Source of the DNA: Chloroflexota bacterium
GTDB lineage: Bacteria; Chloroflexota; Anaerolineae; B4-G1
Length of the DNA stretch: 11,571 nt
Assembly (NCBI GenBank): GCA_011046405.1
Contig: DSAR01000557.1
Span: 1 to 11,571 of the forward strand
Direction of reading: 5' to 3'
Shown: one piece after another, positions 9,401-11,571 of the stretch
Numbering within the stretch: the first letter of the stretch is position 1
Layout: each line of letters opens with the position of its first letter
Notes under the pieces: generated by a model
The model's database searches: none
Seen by the model: the letters and a program-made list of their open reading frames with translations, nothing else
What the model was told of the DNA's origin: nothing
Position numbers and translations under genes: made by a program

Positions 9401-11269
9401 ACCGCCGCCATTCTGCACAGCCGTATTCGAATAGATCCGATTATTCTCCACCCGACCACTGCCGCCGATCCCAACGTGGATCCCGCCCCCCTGACTGTTC
9501 ACCGTATTGCTGTAAATCCAGTTCCGGCGCACGAACGTCTCGCCATCGCTGTAAAGCCCCGCGCCGTTGTTGGCCGAGTTGCCGTATATACGATTATCCG
9601 TGATCGTCGCCCCCTGCACATTGCCAGCGACGTACATCCCGCCGCCCGAGCCGGCCGCTACGTTGGCGTAGATCTCGTTGCTCGCCACCACCGGATTTTT
9701 TCCAGAGAGATGGATGCCGCTGCCGTTCTCGGTTGAACCTAGCACCCAGTTGCTGTTGCTATAAATCCGATTGTGTCGAATCGTCACACTGCTTTGATCA
9801 TTTGCCACGTAGATGCCACCGCCAATCCCATCGATAAACCCGTTGTAAATATCAAGCCCCTCAATCAGCGCCGCCCCAGACTGATTGATGTAAATCACCC
9901 GCCGCACACCCTCCCCATCCAGCACCGTCCGGCGAGCGTCCGGGTCCGACGCCAGCCAATCGGTCGCGGTGTACCCGCCGCGCAGGGTGAGGCTTTTGTC
10001 GATCTCGACGACGTTATCCCCCTCGCCGGTGCAATAACCGGCCGCCAACACCTCATCCCCGGCCGACGCGACATCGACCGCCTCTTGCACGGTGGTGTAG
10101 ACCCGGCTCTCGCCCACGCGCACGAAACAGGCGCCGGCGTAGCGCTCAAAAGCGCCCACGTCGGCCCGCGGGCCGAAGGAGCGCACGTACCCATCGTAAT
10201 CCAGGTCTGGATACGCGCCTGGATCCGCCCGCCCAATGCAGGGGGACCCGGCCGCTAAACGGAAATCGGCCCGGCCCGGGTCGATGAAGCGGGGGTCGGC
10301 TTGCTGGTCGGTCCCCGGTATCGTCCCGCCGAAGCCGCCGTAGTTTCCACCGGCATTGCCCCACACGTTATTATAGACCGGCGTAAAACTGCCCCCGCCC
10401 CGGTAAATGCCCCCGCCCTCGCTCGAAGCAGTGTTGCTCACGATAATCGACGAGTTAAGGAGCGGCGTCCCGGAGGCGACGTAGACGCCGCCGCCCCAGC
10501 GCGCCTGGTTGCCGTGCAGGGTGTTATACCAGATCGTGGGGGAACCGCTGCGCGCGTAGATCGCGCCGCCCCGGTCGCCCGCCTCATTGGCGTAGAGCAG
10601 GTTGTTCTCCAGGAGCGGAGACCCCTCGAAGACGTAGACGCCGCCGCCATCCCCATCGGCCGTGTTGCTGTAAACACGGTTGCGCCGCATGACAGGGGAT
10701 CCGGTCGCGACGTACACGCCGCCGCCCTGCGACGCCTGCCCCCGTTGGATGTGAAAGCCCTCAACGGTCGCGCCATCCTCGGCGACGTAGAGCACGCGCG
10801 CCCGCCCGGCGCCGTCCAGGACGGTTGGATAGGCATCAGGATCGAAGGTCGTCCAATCGGTCGTCGTATACCCGCCGCGCACGGTGACCGATTGGGTGAT
10901 GTAGACCACGTGGGTATACCCACCGGTCACACGGACGTCGCTGTAGACCCCCTGGGCGACCTTGATCACGTCGCCGTCCTGAGCCACGTCCAGGGCCGAT
11001 TGGACCGCAGCGTAGGCGCACACACCCGCCTGGCGACAGACGGTGATGATCGCGCCAGCGCCCCCGTTTTCCAACGGACGCCGCCCAGGCATCCATTGCG
11101 ACAGCGGGACCGGCAAGAGCAGACGATCTCCACGCAGATCTTCGACCGCCGGCGCCGAGGGGGACTCCGCGCGCGCGGGCCGCCCCACCAACATACCCAT
11201 CAACATCGCCAGGCCGAACACAGCCAATCCAAACGCCATACCGAACCGGGTGATCGCTCGACCGTTCAT
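452..11269 (-). CDS. Giant secreted modular protein with six beta-helix / choice-of-anchor Q cassettes, Ig-like, DUF11-like and PKD-like repeats and a YLPLVMR-type C-terminal tail
   Basis: One open frame of about 3,605 codons ends in TGA at 452-454 with no internal stop or frameshift. Residues here are counted from the upstream ATG at 11275. The ATG at 11269 (Met3) is preferred because GGAGG lies 6 bases before it but directly abuts the 11275 ATG. Order: signal peptide 1-36; beta-helix units at about 77-380, 381-862, 863-1134, 1356-1664, 2435-2798 and 2922-3206; Ig-like repeats 1135-1355 (two) and 1665-2434 (seven); DUF11-like 2799-2921 and 3207-3414; PKD-like 3415-3593; tail 3594-3607. I count about 32 GGGIY-type turns. 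The fold is that of pectate-lyase-like right-handed beta-helices, but no catalytic set is evident, so an adhesive or structural surface role is inferred rather than lyase activity. It stands alone with no operon partner in view. Base composition changes sharply inside the gene. I recognise no gene symbol; domain calls are by motif, not by search. Confidence 0.96.
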   Translation of the reverse strand: MNGRAITRFGMAFGLAVFGLAMLMGMLVGRPARAESPSAPAVEDLRGDRLLLPVPLSQWMPGRRPLENGGAGAIITVCRQAGVCAYAAVQSALDVAQDGDVIKVAQGVYSDVRVTGGYTHVVYITQSVTVRGGYTTTDWTTFDPDAYPTVLDGAGRARVLYVAEDGATVEGFHIQRGQASQGGGVYVATGSPVMRRNRVYSNTADGDGGGVYVFEGSPLLENNLLYANEAGDRGGAIYARSGSPTIWYNTLHGNQARWGGGVYVASGTPLLNSSIIVSNTASSEGGGIYRGGGSFTPVYNNVWGNAGGNYGGFGGTIPGTDQQADPRFIDPGRADFRLAAGSPCIGRADPGAYPDLDYDGYVRSFGPRADVGAFERYAGACFVRVGESRVYTTVQEAVDVASAGDEVLAAGYCTGEGDNVVEIDKSLTLRGGYTATDWLASDPDARRTVLDGEGVRRVIYINQSGAALIEGLDIYNGFIDGIGGGIYVANDQSSVTIRHNRIYSNSNWVLGSTENGSGIHLSGKNPVVASNEIYANVAAGSGGGMYVAGNVQGATITDNRIYGNSANNGAGLYSDGETFVRRNWIYSNTVNSQGGGIHVGIGGSGRVENNRIYSNTAVQNGGGIYVASASILVIENRIYDNVVSGTGAWDGGGGIYAASGIVRSNVVFGNQATEYGGGVFAYNPGTLVDRNRVYGNEANEGGGVMLRNNAEALNNLVYTNIAASNGGGIRIRNGRVINNVLYDNVSGGNGGGVHADGTKPGVVIYGNIVVHNTSGSGGTGINGGDARWNNVWGNTCVGDCSDNLSADPLFEDWVDFYLQPDSPCIDAIITTTETYYAGDDYDGYARPFGQYADVGAREFYTGTCFARLVTGGQVYTSVQQVVDIAAVSGADALAAGYCAGDQGRVVITQPLALRGGYTKANWISPTAETTLDALRQGWVIEIDVPDPSATVTVEGFVVRGGDAGTGNGGGIYVRSALSPTIQNVVFYDNVAGSAGGGFASAGGNPRLHHVTFVSNTATTGGGVYFFTGEPTLDNSIVVSNAATTGGGVFASTDATPTLDYNDVWGNSAGTHPNANVFTGVHSFSLDPQFENDYRLGIGSPCLHQGAPTGLAWDFEGDPRGRDSGPDLGADERAVYPDLRFAPPHLEGAGVLGEPTLYTHYLTNTGGLDDIYILTHSLTYSGGVGWAVDYPDLVALAAGDVEPLPVAVSVPTDSISGTWAVLVLTATSSVNPWVQDVVSNTTLVEQNPGVRIEPAYVRQVNPGMVLTYVHMLVNTGNGPDSFELTFDSVWGWSGMTPTQILDMGPHATATVWVSVTVPLTAPGGLVERSHVVARSLENDVEAEVLDTTEVNHTPGDRYVAEAASGGSDTLNNCQVYTHPCSTIAYGTAQATNRDVVKVAEGIYHEYDLTLNKDVTLRGGHSRDDWSFDPERHPTVVDAQGRGRVFNIFGGPTVEGFTLQGGQVDGAGGAIYVGLGQPTIKRNRITGNTANRGGGFALGAGAPNFWNNFVYGNTATQYGGGIYVAGGGGNIWHDTIYSNTATRGGGLYVVGGNPVINNLIVVSNTATDAGGGVYSSLPISLDISYSNIWGNVNGRCDGAVSCSTGDGNIAVDPLLVNPAGGDLHLQAGSPCIDVGGPTTLREDFDGQARWIGDMPDMGADEYQEVGVELEPGSAGNGDPGETVIYEHVLTNTGNYTDTFTFKSLSSQGWRVSIPNVVVGPGLTTVVPVGVQIPNDALSGTVDVTVITVTSEADPGVFDTAVDTTTVNLIYGVIIEPDLTQMVESDPLETVEVVYSHTLRNEGNNVDTFNLTWVSELGFDVTIAPVVSTLGAGEETGVQVIVTVPATSTDVAMLDVVTITATSQISITVKDEAIDTTIVNYHPGVEFTPDRTGQGINGETITYTHILTNTGNFTDTFSFSAVSTQPSWGISLPSAVVLGAGLTATVQVYVIIPYEEFGGTVHVMTVTAASQFSPTVMASVVDETTVEKVAGASLLSSVGACIPDASSSSTQVSYGHILTNTGNFSDTFDIDAESQHNWLAGSVPSQLTLAPIWSREVHSALLSIEVTVPPTTNRFIDCTTTTVYSSLYTTPTATAQQCVKVNWGEGVTLEPDRHGFAHLVDHIVYSHTLTNVNTQTNEIHLWVTNRLIDIFEGRRQFPAVIEPNYVVLDPGVSTTIWVTVSLPDGKEVSTETGHTVVVASPTHGCGQGVIDKTTVFGAGMSFEKDEERAVAPGHIVTYTHWLSNNAFIMDTFVITYSSELGWPVQITPSLLYTLPPESKTPVYVQVEAPPDVIAGTVDVLVITATLQHNGVDTDIFDTVRDETEVIYVPGALIAPPGYGSADPGGTIMYTHSLTNTGNYTESFDLTTHSVFGYAVVSPTAIGPLGPGAVYTNLQLMVAVPEHASRDETERTEVIATFASVQEVALDLTTINPVTGTRYVAPNGRDVNNNCTDVFGYGPCRTVQHAVAEAQDGNVIKVAQGVYADLSGRGTYTQVLYLDKDVILQGGYAADPVGDGWDVADPLARPTILDAGAQGRVVYVVNGTAPALEGFYLRGGYVDGDGAGVYVAADAQPTIRDNVIYGNRTADDAGQAHAGGGLYYAGDADPAIGPTFERNTVYDNRAGRGAGVYVADGSPNLWNNVVYSNVAEHEGGGLYLATEDLGAPLVWHNTIYHNQAYVGGGIYIASGYPVVSNTIVVSNSAGNSATDTGGVYRADGMPTLAYNNVWGNAPLDYAGGITGTGTGSLSADARFVAPAEGDLRLRRSSPCVDAGYPTTTLFIDRDGNARPLRDGYDIGAYEQAVSGAKMVTETADPGTVITYTVVVTNIGEVAQSVRMTDALNAAYLDCRDGVLDYDLGAGVYDTALCRVDWRGSVPVSGSVSDGMTRITFTAAIRSWLAAGTVVTNVAWVDADPTAVVSTVIGSYPGPRYVSPTGFDEWNNCLEPDLPCRTVQSAVDQAWDGDPIFIAAGVYTGAGRVVSVTQKSLALHGGYTPTLPVWTRNLAVYRTALDAEGGAQAVTIAGPATVTLSGLHVYGGGDGVRIDDGALTLENMWVYGNTGVGVEIDAAGRAYTMTNNVLAQNGNAGLRATGDGTLRHNTFADNAFGAVITGAARFTNTIFSTHTVGVDATGGSAELAYTLWYANDRNQGDINSENEWVDAPMFRDPAGADYHIEPGSAAVDRGVDAGVYADVDGDRRPLGLGYDLGADELRVLVSVTKAVTPPVVSAGERLTYTIHLSNDGDMDLQATITDTLPAGVMSESKVWTTGLPTSSPVWRHTFPVTAAWSYSGTLTNWVHVTSDEGASAVYSVAARAVTTPALDVRKKADPAVVEAGERFSYTIWVTNTGNVDLHAHIVDEPSEQVTTTQHLVWTPTIPAPGGVWSHTFPVTAHVGYSGAVTNTVWISTEEGVNMTCFEVSEVIPPICPYPLEGVWIDGRRIGRTGYPYRFTAHLTPTDPSPPITYTWSPEPDVGQGSQAVTYTRDTPNLYSLTLTVDSCGGVFSDTHVISISACIALEQVTIVGPQVAYSGTIHTFTAVPVPLDASDPITYTWSPPPFLGQGESEVSYRWAVTGTQIITVAAENCGGWGVDTYTIEVGEARYPIYLPLVMRDYR
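455..496 (-). other. C-terminal YLPLVMR-type tail (residues 3594-3607)
   Basis: The protein ends RYPIYLPLVMRDYR. From memory, a short hydrophobic ending of the form [YF]LPLV.[RK] a few residues from the stop is frequent in large exported proteins of Chloroflexota, where it follows PKD-, Ig- or DUF11-type domains. That placement and conservation suggest a sorting or anchoring tag. No LPXTG motif, PEP-CTERM or long transmembrane tail is present. The tag function is inference. Confidence 0.6.
497..1033 (-). other. Two PKD-like repeats (residues ~3415-3593)
   Basis: Each copy has Y.F.A...P.D...PITYTWSP......G...V.Y and then T.T.....CGG....T..I, the general layout of PKD-type beta-sandwiches. TYTWSPEPDVGQGSQ and TYTWSPPPFLGQGES mark the paired copies. 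Each has a conserved Cys in DSCGG or ENCGG. They precede the tail directly. A DUF11- or Ig-superfamily label would also be defensible. Confidence 0.7.
1034..1657 (-). other. Two tandem DUF11-like repeats (residues ~3207-3414)
   Basis: The repeats open LVSVTKAVTPPVVSAGERLTYTI.LSNDGDMDL and ALDVRKKADPAVVEAGERFSYTIWVTNTGNVDL, each with a VW.HTFPVTA strand about 60 residues later and an S.GTLTNWV or SGAVTNTVW end. The two are clearly homologous, as expected for a tandem duplication. They are likely stalk or spacer domains close to the C terminus. Confidence 0.82.
1658..2512 (-). other. Beta-helix unit 6, divergent, with choice-of-anchor Q-like cap (residues ~2922-3206)
   Basis: The first-kind N-cap is intact (RYVSPTGFDEWNNC, a second Cys before RTVQSAVDQA, then IAAGVY), followed by LHGGYT and TALDAEGGAQAV. 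After that there are no GGGIY turns. The coils read VYGGGDGVRIDDGALTLENMWVYGNTGVGVEI and similar, closer to plain NosD / Pectate_lyase_3-type helices. The usual N.VWGN coil is replaced by YTLWYAN, and the anchor-Q cap has GSAAVD where the others have GSPC. It is the most divergent unit. Confidence 0.83.
2513..2881 (-). other. DUF11-like repeat (residues ~2799-2921)
   Basis: GAKMVTETADPGTVITYTVVVTNIGEVAQSV..TD is the usual opening of DUF11-type domains (K......PG..ITYT....N.G......TD), and the segment ends AGTVVTNVAWVDAD. Two cysteines (YLDC and ALC) may pair. It links units 5 and 6. Confidence 0.75.
2882..3973 (-). other. Beta-helix unit 5 with choice-of-anchor Q-like cap (residues ~2435-2798)
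   Basis: The first-kind N-cap begins TRYVAPNGRDVNNNC and has its second Cys before RTVQHAVAEA. The next segment, DGNVIKVAQGVY, is nearly identical in DNA to unit 1 (3833-3875 against 10943-10985). LQGGYA, TILDAGAQGRVVYV and about six GGG or GAG turns follow. The helix closes with YNNVWGN and the anchor-Q cap (SADARFVAPAEGDLRLRRSSPCVDAG ... YDIGAYE). Confidence 0.88.
3974..6283 (-). other. Seven tandem Ig-like (NEW3 / CARDB-like) repeats (residues ~1665-2434)
   Basis: Approximate repeat limits are 1665-1769, 1770-1883, 1884-1988, 1989-2105, 2106-2218, 2219-2328 and 2329-2434. Each opens with a V.LEPD-like strand, has Y.H.LTNTGN.TDTF about 15-25 residues later, a VTVP segment, a V.V.TVTA strand and an ending like DTTTVN..PG. 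Repeat 4 has three cysteines. Repeat 5 lacks the TNTGN motif (TNVNTQTNEI instead). The first six repeats lie in the low-GC block; the seventh is GC-rich like the rest of the gene. A spacer or stalk role between units 4 and 5 is inferred. Confidence 0.78.
6284..7210 (-). other. Beta-helix unit 4 with choice-of-anchor Q-like cap (residues ~1356-1664)
   Basis: The N-cap is of the first kind: RYVAEAASGG..TLNNC, a second Cys before the STIAYGTAQA strand, then VVKVAEGIY. LRGGHSRDDW, TVVDAQGRGRVFNI and VEGFTLQGG follow, then five GGG turns. The helix closes with YSNIWGN and an especially clear anchor-Q cap (DPLLVNPAGGDLHLQAGSPCID ... PDMGADEY). It is GC-rich almost to its end; composition falls just past the cap. 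Confidence 0.88.
7211..7873 (-). other. Two Ig-like (NEW3 / CARDB-like) repeats (residues ~1135-1355)
   Basis: Both repeats carry the pattern YTHYLTNTGG..D / YVHMLVNTGNGPDSF near their start, a V.V.VP core, and an ending like NTTLVEQNPG or DTTEVNHTPG. Length is about 105-118 residues each. The pattern matches beta-sandwich spacer domains of exported bacterial proteins. This pair is GC-rich, unlike most members of the larger block at 3974-6283. Confidence 0.75.
7874..8689 (-). other. Beta-helix unit 3 with choice-of-anchor Q-like cap (residues ~863-1134)
   Basis: It shares the second N-cap type with unit 2 (CFARLVTGGQVYTSVQQVVD ... LAAGYC), suggesting the two arose by duplication. It has four GGG turns, among them a 75-base tandem duplication at DNA level (8127-8160 and 8202-8235). 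The helix closes with YNDVWGN and a shortened anchor-Q cap (DPQFENDYRLGIGSPC ... PDLGADER). The first Ig-like repeat follows immediately. Confidence 0.87.
8127..8235 (-). repeat. 75-base tandem duplication of one beta-helix coil
   Basis: A 32-base stretch at 8127-8158 recurs at 8202-8233 with a single mismatch, exactly 75 bases (25 codons) apart. It encodes the NTATTGGGVYFF / NAATTGGGVFAS turn. The spacing equals one coil and preserves frame, so it looks like recent duplication or conversion of a single turn. Confidence 0.85.
8690..10135 (-). other. Beta-helix unit 2, the longest, with choice-of-anchor Q-like cap (residues ~381-862)
   Basis: The N-cap is of the second kind: CFVRVGESRVYTTVQEAVD, then LAAGYC. 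After LRGGYTATDW and the TVLDGEG strand there are about twelve turns built on GGGIYVA / N.IYSN, more than double the number in the other units. Coil lengths vary. The helix ends with WNNVWGN and then an anchor-Q-like cap (SADPLFEDWVDFYLQPDSPCID ... ADVGARE). About 8865-9480, which covers the later coils, is much less GC-rich than the coils before it. Confidence 0.87.
10136..11047 (-). other. Beta-helix unit 1 with choice-of-anchor Q-like cap (residues ~77-380)
   Basis: The N-cap has a Cys pair (C-R-Q-A-G-V-C) and then an AVQ.ALDVA.DGDVIKVAQGVY segment of the DUF1565 / pectin-lyase-like type. LRGGYT-like VRGGYTTTDW and a TVLDG.GRARVLYV strand follow, then EGFHIQRG and five GGGVYVATGSP-type coils. 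The helix closes with YNNVWGN and the anchor-Q-like segment DPRFIDPG..DFRLAAGSPCI, ending ADVGAFE. It joins unit 2 directly, without an Ig-like spacer. Confidence 0.88.
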
Positions 11270-11275
11270 CTTCAT
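11168..11275 (-). other. N-terminal Sec-type signal peptide (residues 1-36)
   Basis: A basic n-region (K2, R6, R10) is followed by a hydrophobic stretch from F11 to G31. A c-region ending A-R-A at residues 34-36 fits a signal peptidase I site before E37-S38. No lipobox cysteine or twin-arginine motif is visible, so the protein should be exported by Sec and cleaved rather than lipid-anchored at its N terminus. Confidence 0.9.
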
Positions 11276-11283
11276 CCTCCCTT
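11276..11283 (-). promoter_or_regulatory. Ribosome binding site that decides the start codon
   Basis: On the minus strand AAGGGAGG runs straight into ATGAAGATG. The Shine-Dalgarno core GGAGG has zero spacing to the first ATG (11273-11275) and 6 bases to the second (11267-11269). The second is therefore the likelier start. The choice costs two residues and does not affect the signal peptide. Confidence 0.8.
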
Positions 11284-11462
11284 TCTCAAGAAGAATCGTG
11301 CCTTAGCCTGGGTGAGCCAGAACCACAAGGTACATAGAGAGTTACAAAAAGGAGGCGCAGAGACACATCGAGAAATAGTATTCCCCACGACCTTTGTGCA
11401 ATCATCCATTGTATAAAGAATTAAGGTTCTTTGGGATTTCGCATGGTAGCGGCGAAAGATTA
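11284..11462. other. Upstream non-coding region of the giant gene
   Basis: This stretch should hold the promoter, but no convincing -35/-10 pair is seen on the minus strand. The section 11320-11400 (ACCACAAGG ... GGCGCAGAGACACA ... ACCTTTGTG) looks like a decayed copy of the ACCACAGAGACACAGAG-type repeats common in environmental bacterial genomes. CACAAGGT at 11324-11331 and ACCTTTGTG at 11390-11398 form an imperfect inverted pair around it. Identification of the repeat is by eye only. Confidence 0.4.
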
Positions 11463-11526
11463 GCCACGAATTGCACGAATTAACACGAAAAACCCAAAAT
11501 TAGTGACAATTCGTGTAATTCGTGGC
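11463..11526. repeat. Inverted repeat with 19-base arms upstream of the giant gene
   Basis: Arms at 11463-11481 and 11508-11526 are reverse complements at 18 of 19 positions, and the mismatch is a G-T that could still pair in plus-strand RNA. The loop is 26 bases. The left arm is itself a near 9-10-base direct repeat (CACGAATT units, with a third partial copy CACGAAAA after it). It could be a dispersed genomic repeat (the CCACGAATT-type motif is familiar from many environmental genomes) or a terminator of a neighbouring transcript; there is no clear T-tract, so the former is preferred. Confidence 0.75.
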
Positions 11527-11571
11527 GAAAAGTTGACCACTTGCTAAGCCAACCAGGCGAACTACCAGAGA

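Noticed and set aside
7874..10980. Regularly spaced CCGCCGCC-type motifs that could suggest a CRISPR or tandem DNA array
   Set aside because: They are the GGG codons of the beta-helix turns (about 25 codons apart); the spacing is irregular in places and the reading frame is kept throughout, so they are protein repeats.
452..11269. Pectate lyase or other polysaccharide lyase activity
   Set aside because: Only the fold is indicated. No Asp/Arg/Lys catalytic set can be identified by eye, and the coils are dominated by structural Gly, Asn and Ser/Thr positions.
11371..11420. Possible promoter for the giant gene on the minus strand (TTGCAC followed by TACTAT, and a TTTATACAAT stretch)
   Set aside because: Spacing is short (15 bases), the -35 match is poor, and the TATAC stretch has no partner -35; too weak to report as a feature.

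Overview
The window is dominated by one uninterrupted 10.8-kb gene on the minus strand (about 452-11269). It encodes a secreted modular protein of about 3,600 residues. No second gene, RNA gene, insertion sequence or CRISPR array can be supported. The remaining sequence is about 0.45 kb downstream of the gene (1-451) and 0.3 kb upstream (11276-11571). Both flanks are non-coding and carry short degenerate repeats.

The likely source is a Chloroflexota bacterium, possibly Anaerolineae-like. The reasons are the C-terminal tail ending YLPLVMRDYR, a type of ending I associate with many exported Chloroflexota proteins; the beta-helix style with LRGGYT.xDW entry motifs and GGGIYVASG turns; and heptamer-like intergenic repeats of a kind I associate with the same group. 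This assignment is inference from memory, not from a search.

Reading the protein from N to C terminus (right to left on the plus strand), the order is: signal peptide; three beta-helix cassettes fused directly (units 1-3); two Ig-like repeats; beta-helix unit 4; seven Ig-like repeats; beta-helix unit 5; one DUF11-like repeat; a divergent beta-helix unit 6; two DUF11-like repeats; two PKD-like repeats; and the short YLPLVMR-type tail. Each beta-helix cassette closes with a choice-of-anchor-Q-like segment (DP.F.....DY.L..GSPCID...D.DG..RP....D.GA.E). In five of the six this is preceded by an N-x-[VI]-W-G-N coil. The picture is a very long extracellular rod of helices joined by beta-sandwich spacers, probably displayed on the cell surface. 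Adhesion, glycan contact or envelope structure are possible roles; no enzyme activity can be shown.

The gene is a compositional mosaic. Most of it is roughly 65-70% GC, but about 4315-6345 drops to roughly 32-53% in 60-base samples, and about 8865-9480 to roughly 50%. The first low-GC block coincides closely with six of the seven Ig-like repeats between units 4 and 5. Near-identical DNA also recurs 7.1 kb apart inside the gene, and 75 bases apart (one 25-residue coil) inside unit 3. Together these suggest growth and reshuffling by duplication, recombination or gene conversion.
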